From the NCBI GenBank assembly GCA_002402275.1, contig DHFN01000237.1, positions 1 through 5,757 of the forward strand: 5,757 nucleotides of DNA. The letters run 5' to 3'. This DNA comes from Anaerolineales bacterium UBA4823 (lineage in GTDB: Bacteria > Chloroflexota > Anaerolineae > Anaerolineales > UBA4823). This document shows positions 1-5,757 of the stretch, piece after piece (the stretch's first letter is position 1; each line of letters starts with the position of its first letter). Made by a program: the position numbers and the translations under genes. The notes beneath the pieces are model-generated. The model saw nothing but the letters and a program-made list of their open reading frames with translations. It was not told the DNA's origin and searched no databases.

Positions 1-2007
1 ATGCCCCTGGTGGATTATATGGGGGATGCGGTTTTAGATATTGCCATCACACCCAATATTGCGCGTTGTGCCAGCATTTATGGAGTTGCTCGCGAAGTGG
101 CTGCCATAACCAACCAAACCTTACGCCATCCCACCCTCAAACCCATTAGGCAGGGTAAACCAATCGAAGGGCGGGTTTCTATTCAAATTAATAATCCCGA
201 TTTAAACCCCCGTTTCGTTCTGGGTTTGATTGAAAACATCCAAATTCGGCCCAGCCCCTATCAGGTGCAAAGGCGTTTGCGCTTAGCTGGTATGCGCCCC
301 ATCAATAATATCGTTGATGTTACAAATTATGCTATGTTGGAATTGGGTCAGCCCCTGCACGCATTTGACTATGACGTTTTAATTAAACGCGCTGAAGGAA
401 AAGCTCCTAAGATCATCACCCGCCCTGCCCGAGCAGGGGAACAATTGAAAACTTTGGATAATGTCGAACGGCGCCTGGATGACTTTACCATTTTAGTATG
501 TGATGAAGTAGGTGCGCTCTCGATTGCGGGAGTGATGGGGGGCGCCGAATCGGAAGTCAGTGAGAATACTCAAAATGTGTTGCTCGAAGGAGCAGCTTGG
601 AACATGATCAATATCCGCCGCACCGTGCTCGCTCAGAGCTTACCTTCAGAGGCTGCCTATCGTTTCTCTCGGGGTGTCCATCCTGCTATGGCTGAACGTG
701 GGGTTCTGCGTGGACTGGAATTAATGCAACAATGGAGTGACGGAGCGGTGGCTCAAGGGCTGGTAGACGCATATCCCAAGCCATATATAGACCCTCAGAT
801 CACGATTACACCTGCGGAGGTGCAGCGTAATTTAGGAATCTCACTAACCTCCCCAGAAATCTGCTCGCTCTTACAACGTTTAGAGTTCAAAGTAAGGCAA
901 GATGGAGAGAAAATCACTGCCACTGTACCAGATCATCGCTTGGATATCAGCTCAGGAGTTGTGGGACGAGCGGATTTGATGGAGGAAATCGCTCGAATTT
1001 ATGGTTATGAACGCATTCCCACCACTCGCATTGCGGATGAGCTGCCCCCCCAAAGGGAAGACTCCTTGCGATTACACGAAGAAAGTCTACGCGACCTGTT
1101 GGTAAACCTTGGCTTACAGGAAGTGCAAACTTACCGCATGACCTCACCCGAAAGACAAAGCCGTTTACCATTTATATTGACCCCACCTGCCGGGCAGGAA
1201 GAACCTATCAGTCTGCTCAATCCGATTGCTAGTGACCGCACGATTTTACGCCAAAGTTTGTTGATCAGTTTATTTGAGTCAGCTGAACATAATTCCCGTT
1301 TGCAAACCCGTCTGGCGCTATTTGAAATTAGCCCAGTTTATTGGAAAGACCCAAACAACGTATTACCGCAAGAAATACTCCATTTGGCTATCGTTATGGG
1401 AGGTCAAAGAGAACCATTGGGTTGGCAGACAACCCAAGATTCCCAAATGGATTTTTATGATCTAAAAGGGATTTTGGAGAGCTTGGTTGAAGGAATGCAT
1501 CTGAGTCAAGTTCATTACGAAGTTGCCCACCACCCAGCTTTTCACCCTGGTAAATGTGCCGGACTTTATCTTGGCGACCAGGTTTTAGGATACCTGGGAG
1601 AATTGCACCCCGTTGTACAAGCCAGGTTTGAATTAAGTGAAGCCCCGCTGCAAGCTTTGGAATTGGATTTGAACCCCCTCCTGGTAGCCATTCCAGCGCA
1701 TTATGTCATCAATCCCGTAGCAACTTTTCCGCCAGTTTTGGAAGATATTGCAGTAATTGTGGATGAAACGACCCCGGCAGGAAAGGTGGAAGAGTGCATT
1801 CGGTTGGCTGGAGGAAAAATGTTAGTATCAGTACGCTTATTTGATGTGTATTGTGGTGAACAAATCGGCAAGAACAAAAAGAGCCTAGCATACAATCTGG
1901 TCTATCAAGCTCCTGACCGAACGCTCACCGATCAGGAAGTAGCTCAAATCCGCAATCGAATTGTTCGCCGTTTGGAACAAGAATTGGACGGACATTTGCG
2001 GAGTTAA
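1..2007 (+). CDS. pheT: Phenylalanine--tRNA ligase beta subunit, 5'-truncated by window edge
   Basis: This is the beta chain of the cytoplasmic alpha2beta2 enzyme that charges tRNA-Phe with phenylalanine and edits mischarged Tyr-tRNA. The 668 visible residues are the C-terminal part of a protein normally near 800. The N-terminal B1 and OB-fold tRNA-binding region (about 150 residues) lies upstream, so the ATG at base 1 is an internal Met. Visible in order: the B3/B4 editing region with RLAGMRPINNIVDVTNYAM (about 93-111) and GQPLHAFDYD; GVMGG (about 177-181); YRFSRGVHP (about 220-228); B5 with the Mg-ligand pattern D315, D325, E328, E329 ahead of IARIYGY; the catalytic-like core; and a C-terminal anticodon-binding ferredoxin-like domain (about 567-668) with FPPVLEDIAVIVDE, LFDVYCG, KKSLAYNL and RTLTDQEV. 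The Mg-ligand segment carries about four extra residues (SSGVVGR) between the first two Asp. pheS would be expected upstream. The identification is secure. Confidence 0.96.
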   Translation: MPLVDYMGDAVLDIAITPNIARCASIYGVAREVAAITNQTLRHPTLKPIRQGKPIEGRVSIQINNPDLNPRFVLGLIENIQIRPSPYQVQRRLRLAGMRPINNIVDVTNYAMLELGQPLHAFDYDVLIKRAEGKAPKIITRPARAGEQLKTLDNVERRLDDFTILVCDEVGALSIAGVMGGAESEVSENTQNVLLEGAAWNMINIRRTVLAQSLPSEAAYRFSRGVHPAMAERGVLRGLELMQQWSDGAVAQGLVDAYPKPYIDPQITITPAEVQRNLGISLTSPEICSLLQRLEFKVRQDGEKITATVPDHRLDISSGVVGRADLMEEIARIYGYERIPTTRIADELPPQREDSLRLHEESLRDLLVNLGLQEVQTYRMTSPERQSRLPFILTPPAGQEEPISLLNPIASDRTILRQSLLISLFESAEHNSRLQTRLALFEISPVYWKDPNNVLPQEILHLAIVMGGQREPLGWQTTQDSQMDFYDLKGILESLVEGMHLSQVHYEVAHHPAFHPGKCAGLYLGDQVLGYLGELHPVVQARFELSEAPLQALELDLNPLLVAIPAHYVINPVATFPPVLEDIAVIVDETTPAGKVEECIRLAGGKMLVSVRLFDVYCGEQIGKNKKSLAYNLVYQAPDRTLTDQEVAQIRNRIVRRLEQELDGHLRS

Positions 2008-2064
2008 TTTTTGGGGATAACAATTGTGTGATGCCAACCGTCATTTGCTATCTTACACTTCATT

Positions 2065-2115
2065 GGGCAAAAATCCGTTGTCTTATGGTGTGACAATTGC
2101 TGAGACGGGTTGCCC
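2065..2115 (+). other. Potential nested RNA stem downstream of pheT
   Basis: GGGCAA (2065-2070) is complementary to TTGCCC (2110-2115). Inside this, CCG (2075-2077) can pair with CGG (2106-2108), and TTGTC (2078-2082) with GACAA (2092-2096) around a 9-base loop. The stem is interrupted and no T-run follows it directly, so it is not a clean intrinsic terminator. It could be part of the pheT 3' end, an RNA element or chance. No known riboswitch or T-box motif is recognised. Confidence 0.25.
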
Positions 2116-2155
2116 CTTGAGATTGTGAATTTCTCCGTCTTATTAATACGCGATA

Positions 2156-2167
2156 ATCACTGGTGAT
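2156..2167. repeat. Short inverted repeat ATCAC-TG-GTGAT
   Basis: Two perfect 5-base arms separated by two bases lie about 50 bases upstream of the putative -10 box of the TIM-barrel/dehydrogenase operon. The size and location would suit a regulator half-site pair, but a match this short can occur by chance and no specific regulator is implied. Confidence 0.25.
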
Positions 2168-2217
2168 ATGTAGTCCTTACAGGATAATCCGGGTAATAAA
2201 GAGGTTTTTTTGTTGGT

Positions 2218-2233
2218 GTATAATGAATTATAC
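2218..2233 (+). promoter_or_regulatory. Putative -10 box inside a perfect palindrome (promoter/operator of the TIM-barrel operon)
   Basis: GTATAAT-GA-ATTATAC is a perfect inverted repeat with 7-base arms, and it contains the consensus -10 hexamer TATAAT at 2219-2224. Transcription starting about 7 bases downstream would give a leader of about 55-60 bases before the start codon at 2290. No convincing TTGACA-like -35 lies 16-18 bases upstream: that position reads ATAAAG, and a run of seven T occupies 2205-2211. The promoter may therefore be weak or activator-dependent. The palindrome could serve as an operator overlapping the promoter, or it may simply be an AT-rich coincidence. Confidence 0.45.
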
Positions 2234-2289
2234 GTTAAATATTCCAAACTTCATCAAGATCAATTTACAAATACACCAGGAGTTTACCT

Positions 2290-2967
2290 ATGCAGCCTGA
2301 GCTTATCATCATGCTCACTCACCACGATCAAACTGTACCCAATGCCCTAGAACTTTTCAACACCCTCCAGGATCTACCGGTGCGTTGTTGGGGATTCAAA
2401 GACATTGGTTTACCCAGAGAATCAATGGTCCAATTGGTCAAGGTAATGAAACAAGCCGGCAAGACAACTTTCTTAGAAGTTGTGTCCCTCAGTGAAGAAG
2501 ATGGTTTGGCAGGCGCAAAGTTGGCTATCGAAGCCGGCTTTGATTGTTTAATGGGCACCGTTTACTTCAATTCTATTCGTGATTTAGTAAAATCCTCCCC
2601 GGTAAAATATTATCCATTTCCGGGTCATGTCTACGATCATCCTAGCTTGTTGGATGGCAGTATTGAGGAAATTGCCCAAAATGCACGATTTCTTGAAGCC
2701 CAAAAAGTAGATGGGTTAGACCTGCTCACCTATCGTTATCTCGGTGATGCCCCAGAATTATTACAAGAGGTGGTAAAAGCAGTCCATATACCCGTTGTCT
2801 CAGCTGGGAGTATTGATTCATTCGAACGAATTCAAGCAGTAGTAAGTGCTAAAGCTTGGGGTTTCACAATTGGGAGCGCTTTTTTTGAACATAAATTTAT
2901 ACCCAATGGCGACTTCCGCAGCAATGTCTTGGCAGTTTGTGAATGGTTGCAGAAATTAAATCTTTAG
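2290..2967 (+). CDS. TIM-barrel protein of unknown reaction, partner of the G1PDH-like dehydrogenase
   Basis: A 225-residue cytoplasmic protein with no signal peptide or membrane segment. The alternating hydrophobic-strand/helix pattern indicates a single (beta/alpha)8 barrel: LIIMLTHHD (5-13), WGFKDIG (34-40), TTFLEVVS (59-66), FDCLMGTVYF (84-93), YYPFPGH (107-113), VDGLDLLTYRY (140-150), IPVVSAGSID (167-176) and AWGFTIGSAFF (189-199). The last two Gly-Ser loops look like the phosphate-binding loops 7 and 8 of phosphate-binding TIM barrels. K37 in GFKD recalls the GIKD/E segment of DHDPS-type lyases, but it sits at strand 2, not strand 6, so a catalytic role is speculative. It lacks the YLEYSG motif of PcrB/GGGP synthase, so I do not assign that activity. 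The start is well supported by AGGAG at 2278-2282, 7 bases ahead of ATG. The gene ends 10 bases before the dehydrogenase gene, which indicates co-transcription. I recognise the fold but not the family. Confidence 0.85.
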   Translation: MQPELIIMLTHHDQTVPNALELFNTLQDLPVRCWGFKDIGLPRESMVQLVKVMKQAGKTTFLEVVSLSEEDGLAGAKLAIEAGFDCLMGTVYFNSIRDLVKSSPVKYYPFPGHVYDHPSLLDGSIEEIAQNARFLEAQKVDGLDLLTYRYLGDAPELLQEVVKAVHIPVVSAGSIDSFERIQAVVSAKAWGFTIGSAFFEHKFIPNGDFRSNVLAVCEWLQKLNL

Positions 2968-2977
2968 AGGCTTCAAA

Positions 2978-4402
2978 ATGTACCCCGTTTTAAAGTATGA
3001 CCCAGGCGATGCCCAGCATTTTTGGGAAAGTGTACGCAGAATTCCCGGTTTTCCCCAAGAGGACTTTATCCCTCTCTCCCACATGATCTTTGAGTCAGAT
3101 GCCCTTTTTAAAGTCCCTTCTATATTGAAAGAATTGGGTGTGGCGCAGAATAATCCGATAGTCTTGGTCATGGATGCCACACCAATGAAGCGAGGAGGCA
3201 ATGATTTAAAACCATTTTTTTTGCGATTCCTTCATGAGGGTGGTTGGAAAATCGAACCCGTCGTTTTACTTCCGGACGGCAGCGGGCAGGTGCATACTGA
3301 AATGGCGCGCATTCATGCCATTCAACAAAAAATTTCACCCGATAGTACAGTAATCTCCCTCGGATCAGGGGTTGTCACAGATATTTCCAAACATGCCTGT
3401 TTCCTTTTCGAACAAAGTTCTGGAATACATATCCCTTTTATGGTGATTCAAACCGCTAATTCGGTCTCAGCCTATACCTCCAACATGGCGCCGGTTTTCA
3501 TCGAGGGGGTAAAACGAACTCTTCCCTCACGCTATCCTGATGCACTGATTTGTGACTTGGAAACTCTTTGCGATGCGCCCATACAGATGACTCTGGCGGG
3601 TGTAGGCGATATGTTAGCTGCTTTCGTCAGCCTGGCGGATTGGTATCTGGCTTTCCAATTGGGCATGGATGCCAGTTATAATACCCTTCCTAAGACCTTG
3701 TTGGAGAATCTTTATGAAATCTTGTTGGCTGCTGCACCGGAAATCCGTAATCCCACCCCTCATGGAATGGAAATTTTAGCCAAGGTGATTGCTTTAGGAG
3801 GATTGGCAATGTCGCTAACCCATGCTACCACACCATTATCTGGTTATGAACATGTCATTTCCCATATCCTTGATTTAATCAACGAACGGATGGGCGAACC
3901 TCTGGCAATCCATGGAACACAGGTTTCGCTGGCAACCATACTGGTCAGCCGAGCATATCAAATCTTTTTTCAAGAATTTAACCCCCAGCTCCTTGACCCG
4001 AAAAACTGCTATCCAACACCTAAACATATGCAACAATTGATTAATCAAACTTTTAATGTGATTGATCCAAGCGGTGCCGTGGCTGCCGAATGTTGGGCAG
4101 ATTATTTGTCTAAATTAGAAAAGTGGAACTCGAATCAATCGGCTTTGCAAAAATTTCTCCAAAATTGGGAGGACATCAAAACTAATCTTCAACGACTTAC
4201 CCGTCCTGCTGAAGATATCGAAAAGATCCTCAATGCGATCAAAGCTCCAGTGCACTTTTCTGAATGTCAACCCCCATTGGATGAAACACGCCTACATTAT
4301 GCCTTCATGACAGCGCCACTGATGCGCAATCGTTTGAGCTTAGGGGATGTCTTGATCTTTTTCCGTTGGGATCGTGATCAACTCTGGAGACAAATCTGGT
4401 GA
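2978..4402 (+). CDS. sn-glycerol-1-phosphate dehydrogenase (AraM/EgsA)-family metal-dependent dehydrogenase
   Basis: A 474-residue cytoplasmic enzyme of the dehydroquinate synthase / iron-alcohol dehydrogenase superfamily. G1PDH members interconvert dihydroxyacetone phosphate and sn-glycerol 1-phosphate with NAD(P)H and Zn or Ni. Evidence: a dinucleotide-binding motif SLGSGVVTDISKHA (127-140); GVGDMLAAFVSLADWYLA (208-225), with D211 as the expected metal ligand; SGYEHVISH (288-296), with ligand H292; and IHGTQV (311-316), with ligand H312. A helical C-terminal region ends in HYAFMTAPLMRNRLSLGDVL, the usual AraM-like tail. The protein is longer than archaeal G1PDH (about 350) or B. subtilis AraM (394), with the excess mostly between residues about 340 and 430. 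The loop usually reading Ser-x-Asp-Gly reads ANSVSAYTS (160-168), so the conserved Asp-Gly is Ser-Ala and the substrate may differ from G1P/DHAP. The start is supported by AGAGG about 8 bases before ATG. It follows the TIM-barrel gene after 10 bases. Confidence 0.85.
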   Translation: MYPVLKYDPGDAQHFWESVRRIPGFPQEDFIPLSHMIFESDALFKVPSILKELGVAQNNPIVLVMDATPMKRGGNDLKPFFLRFLHEGGWKIEPVVLLPDGSGQVHTEMARIHAIQQKISPDSTVISLGSGVVTDISKHACFLFEQSSGIHIPFMVIQTANSVSAYTSNMAPVFIEGVKRTLPSRYPDALICDLETLCDAPIQMTLAGVGDMLAAFVSLADWYLAFQLGMDASYNTLPKTLLENLYEILLAAAPEIRNPTPHGMEILAKVIALGGLAMSLTHATTPLSGYEHVISHILDLINERMGEPLAIHGTQVSLATILVSRAYQIFFQEFNPQLLDPKNCYPTPKHMQQLINQTFNVIDPSGAVAAECWADYLSKLEKWNSNQSALQKFLQNWEDIKTNLQRLTRPAEDIEKILNAIKAPVHFSECQPPLDETRLHYAFMTAPLMRNRLSLGDVLIFFRWDRDQLWRQIW

Positions 4403-4414
4403 GAAAACGATCAG

Positions 4415-4434
4415 CCAGCTTTAAACAAAGCGGG
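4415..4434. terminator. Weak hairpin between convergent genes, possible bidirectional terminator
   Basis: GCTTT (4418-4422), loop AAAC, AAAGC (4427-4431) forms a perfect 5-bp stem. It can be extended by CC/GG past one A-G mismatch (4415-4434). It lies in the 37-base gap between the plus-strand dehydrogenase stop and the minus-strand stop. On the plus strand a TTTTT run follows only after about 10 bases (4444-4448), and on the minus strand a short T-run follows, so the terminator is plausible but weak. Confidence 0.4.
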
Positions 4435-4439
4435 GAATT

Positions 4440-5312
4440 TCACTTTTTAGTTTCACCCATATCGTTTTGGGTTATAAGGTGAATAATATTGGCGGTGATA
4501 TTCGGTTTCCTCGGGTCAAAGGTAACCATTTCTTCATACTCGGGCACTTTTGTAATGGCAGTATAGGAGAACGGCAACGGATAAAACGGGATAATATTGT
4601 CGTCCGACCCTTGGTTTTCACCCCAAAACAAGAAGGTCTTTCCACTAAGAAGGTAGCCATGATTGGTTTGTTCTTCAGCAAGCTTCTTAAATTGGGGGAT
4701 CAAAATAGCCGCCGTATCGCATTTCTCTAAAATTAACGAACTAGGGGTTATATCCGGGCTTGATAATCCTGCCGTCTGTAACACCGTGGTTGGGGTAGTG
4801 GATTGCGACCAGACCCCAATCATCATACTGGCGAAATTTTTAATGGGCAGACGAATTGAATCCATATTTTGGGATAATTGCTCTGCTACACCGATTAAAG
4901 TCCCTAGATAGTTAAGGAAAGTTTTTTCGCTTTGAAAAATTCCTAGGTGATAATAACGGCTTTCTTGGGTCAAGGAAATGACTTGTTTTTCCAGAAAGTA
5001 AAAAGATTGCCGCTCATAAGTGGTTGGTTTTCGGATAATTGTCACATTTAAGGAACGCTCAGCCTGAGCAATGACATCAAGCATGGCAATGATGCGCCCA
5101 TCCAACTCCCAACTTTGACTTGCAGTACGAATTAAAAATCCTTTACTCTCTAAGGCTTCGCGGCCTTGAATGAGCTCCTGGCGAAGGGCTTCTTTTGAGT
5201 AACCCTTGAAAGGATTGCCACTTAATATGGTGGTGGATAAACCCATCGAGGCGAGCACATAGAGAATCTCGCTAGGTGAAAAAATCATTTTTGTATAACG
5301 CTCTTCTTCCAT
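4440..5312 (-). CDS. Uncharacterised soluble protein, possibly EspG-like (type VII secretion-associated fold)
   Basis: I do not recognise this protein firmly. From the preferred ATG it has 290 residues, no signal peptide and no membrane segment. The N-terminal third reads FSPSEILYVLASMGL (11-25), then a long charged helix with KEALRQELIQGREALESKGFL (about 40-60), then LDGRIIAMLDVIAQAERSLNV (70-90). This order (a 'S/T-x-x-E-hydrophobic-LxxLGL' helix, a helix ending in 'L-x-x-+-G-L/F', then 'D-x-x-I-x-x-L-x-x-I-A-x-x-E-x-x-L-x-V') resembles the start of EspG chaperones of ESX secretion; this is a pattern match by eye only. The C-terminal half is beta-rich, with GYLLSGKTFLFWGENQG and a Pro-rich YPLPFSY segment. 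Start choice: ATG at 5312 has GGAG (5321-5324) at a spacing of 8, whereas the upstream in-frame TTG at 5345, which would add 11 residues, has AGG only about 2-3 bases away. It converges on the dehydrogenase operon and has no visible functional link to it. Confidence 0.75.
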   Translation of the reverse strand: MEEERYTKMIFSPSEILYVLASMGLSTTILSGNPFKGYSKEALRQELIQGREALESKGFLIRTASQSWELDGRIIAMLDVIAQAERSLNVTIIRKPTTYERQSFYFLEKQVISLTQESRYYHLGIFQSEKTFLNYLGTLIGVAEQLSQNMDSIRLPIKNFASMMIGVWSQSTTPTTVLQTAGLSSPDITPSSLILEKCDTAAILIPQFKKLAEEQTNHGYLLSGKTFLFWGENQGSDDNIIPFYPLPFSYTAITKVPEYEEMVTFDPRKPNITANIIHLITQNDMGETKK

Positions 5313-5388
5313 GCTCGGGTCTCCACTGAATGGGAACTTATTCAATACCTCTGCTGATCACCGTCATACAGTTACTGAATATGAATGA

Positions 5389-5416
5389 ATTATACCTATC
5401 CATGCTTATTATGCAA
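5389..5416 (-). promoter_or_regulatory. Putative sigma70-type promoter for the minus-strand gene
   Basis: Read on the minus strand, TATAAT (5394-5389) is a perfect -10 box. A weak -35, TTGCAT, lies at 5416-5411 with a 16-base spacer. Transcription would start near 5383, giving a leader of about 70 bases to the ATG at 5312. The -10 region shares the 12-mer GTATAATTCATT with the palindromic promoter region at 2222-2233. Confidence 0.45.
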
Positions 5417-5544
5417 TAGGAAACACCCGCTGGATTTGATTTTATTTGAGAACCTCACTACAGGCTGGCTTGATTGTGATTTCCAAAACAGTTCGCATTT
5501 TCAAAGACGACTATTTTGGGGGTTAATCTTTGAATATATAAATT

Positions 5545-5660
5545 TGAGATTGTCCAAAAAATCATATATGTCTTATTGAGGGTAGCGAGATATCTATAGT
5601 AGATTATAAAAAGACCCCTCGTTTTGTTAAGATGGACAATCTTCTTTTGGGACAATCTCA
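5545..5660. mobile_element. 116-bp inverted-repeat element, MITE-like or IS-end remnant
   Basis: TGAGATTGTCC at 5545-5555 is the exact reverse complement of GGACAATCTCA at 5650-5660. Beyond one bulged G the pairing continues with AAAA (5556-5559) against TTTT (5645-5648). A second copy of the inner motif, GGACAATCT, lies at 5634-5642, 16 bases from the terminal copy in the same orientation; such sub-terminal repetition is common at transposon ends. Inside, GAGGG (5578-5582) can pair with CCCTC (5616-5620). There is no coding capacity, and I see no clear target-site duplication in the flanks (TAAATT on the left, GCTACA on the right). Alternatives are a structured RNA or a chance AT-rich repeat. 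Confidence 0.45.
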
Positions 5661-5757
5661 GCTACAAAATTGGCTAATTGTATTACAAATTTATAGGGAG
5701 ATTATCCTAAAAAATGAATAGAGCGTTTTTATCCTTCCAAATGGGGTAAATTGAGCA

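Larger units (their letters stand above)
5346..5757. other. AT-rich gene-free stretch upstream of the minus-strand gene
   Basis: I find no supported protein or RNA gene in these 412 bases. The open frames of 64-65 codons at 5385-5579 (+) and 5458-5655 (-) overlap each other, lack ribosome binding sites and show no family pattern. The proximal part holds the likely promoter of the minus-strand gene, and the distal part holds a 116-bp inverted-repeat element. The last ~95 bases (5661-5757) show nothing I can assign. Confidence 0.6.

Noticed and set aside
2015..2026. Partial lac-operator-like string GGATAACAATTG just after pheT
   Set aside because: It is only a half-site match with no symmetric partner, no lac-type genes and a position downstream of a housekeeping gene; coincidence.
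2117..2126. TTGAGATTGT shared with the left arm of the 5545-5660 element
   Set aside because: A 10-base match without the following TCC and without a partner arm nearby is expected by chance in this length.
2290..2967. Assignment of the TIM barrel as PcrB/geranylgeranylglyceryl phosphate synthase because of the adjacent G1PDH-like gene
   Set aside because: The size fits, but the YLEYSG-type motif and the PcrB N-terminal pattern are absent, so context alone does not justify the name.
4467..4911. Plus-strand open frames antisense to the minus-strand gene (87 and 82 codons)
   Set aside because: They are shadows of the long minus-strand gene, which has the better ribosome binding site and promoter.
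5385..5579. 64-codon open frame with a CxxC near its N-terminus
   Set aside because: No Shine-Dalgarno site, starts inside the probable minus-strand promoter, overlaps an open frame on the other strand and runs into the inverted-repeat element; AT-rich chance frame.
5458..5655. 65-codon minus-strand open frame across the inverted-repeat element
   Set aside because: No recognisable protein pattern, no ribosome binding site and it spans both arms of the repeat; not a transposase fragment I can recognise.
5715..5750. Short ATG frame of 11 codons near the window end following GGGAG
   Set aside because: The spacing to the ATG is too long (about 13 bases) and the peptide ends at once; no support for a gene.

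Overview
The window looks like ordinary chromosome from a moderate-GC, free-living bacterium. Codon use is balanced and the genes have good Shine-Dalgarno sites. My weak guess is an Anaerolineae-type Chloroflexota. It rests only on the general look of the PheT protein and on a G1PDH-like dehydrogenase in a bacterium, so taxonomy stays open.

Layout: (1) 1-2007 (+), the 3' three-quarters or so of pheT, cut by the window edge. (2) 2008-2289, an intergenic stretch with several short inverted repeats, ending in a TATAAT box embedded in a perfect palindrome. (3) 2290-4402 (+), a two-gene operon with only 10 bases between the genes: a small TIM-barrel protein of unknown reaction, then a 474-residue dehydrogenase of the sn-glycerol-1-phosphate dehydrogenase / AraM (EgsA) family. 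(4) 4440-5312 (-), a convergent gene for a soluble protein of about 290 residues that I do not recognise firmly; its N-terminal pattern recalls EspG-type chaperones of ESX/type VII secretion. (5) 5346-5757, an AT-rich gene-free stretch that holds the probable promoter of the minus-strand gene and a 116-bp inverted-repeat element that looks like a MITE or IS remnant.

The part most worth attention is the operon in (3). The dehydrogenase keeps the NAD-binding glycine motif and the three expected metal ligands of the G1PDH family. In the substrate-side loop, however, the usual Ser-x-Asp-Gly motif reads Ser-Val-Ser-Ala. The partner TIM barrel has phosphate-binding-type loops at its C-terminal end and matches no enzyme I can name, including PcrB/GGGP synthase. 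Together they could form a short pathway on a phosphorylated substrate that is not simply G1P synthesis. This is inference from sequence and gene order only.
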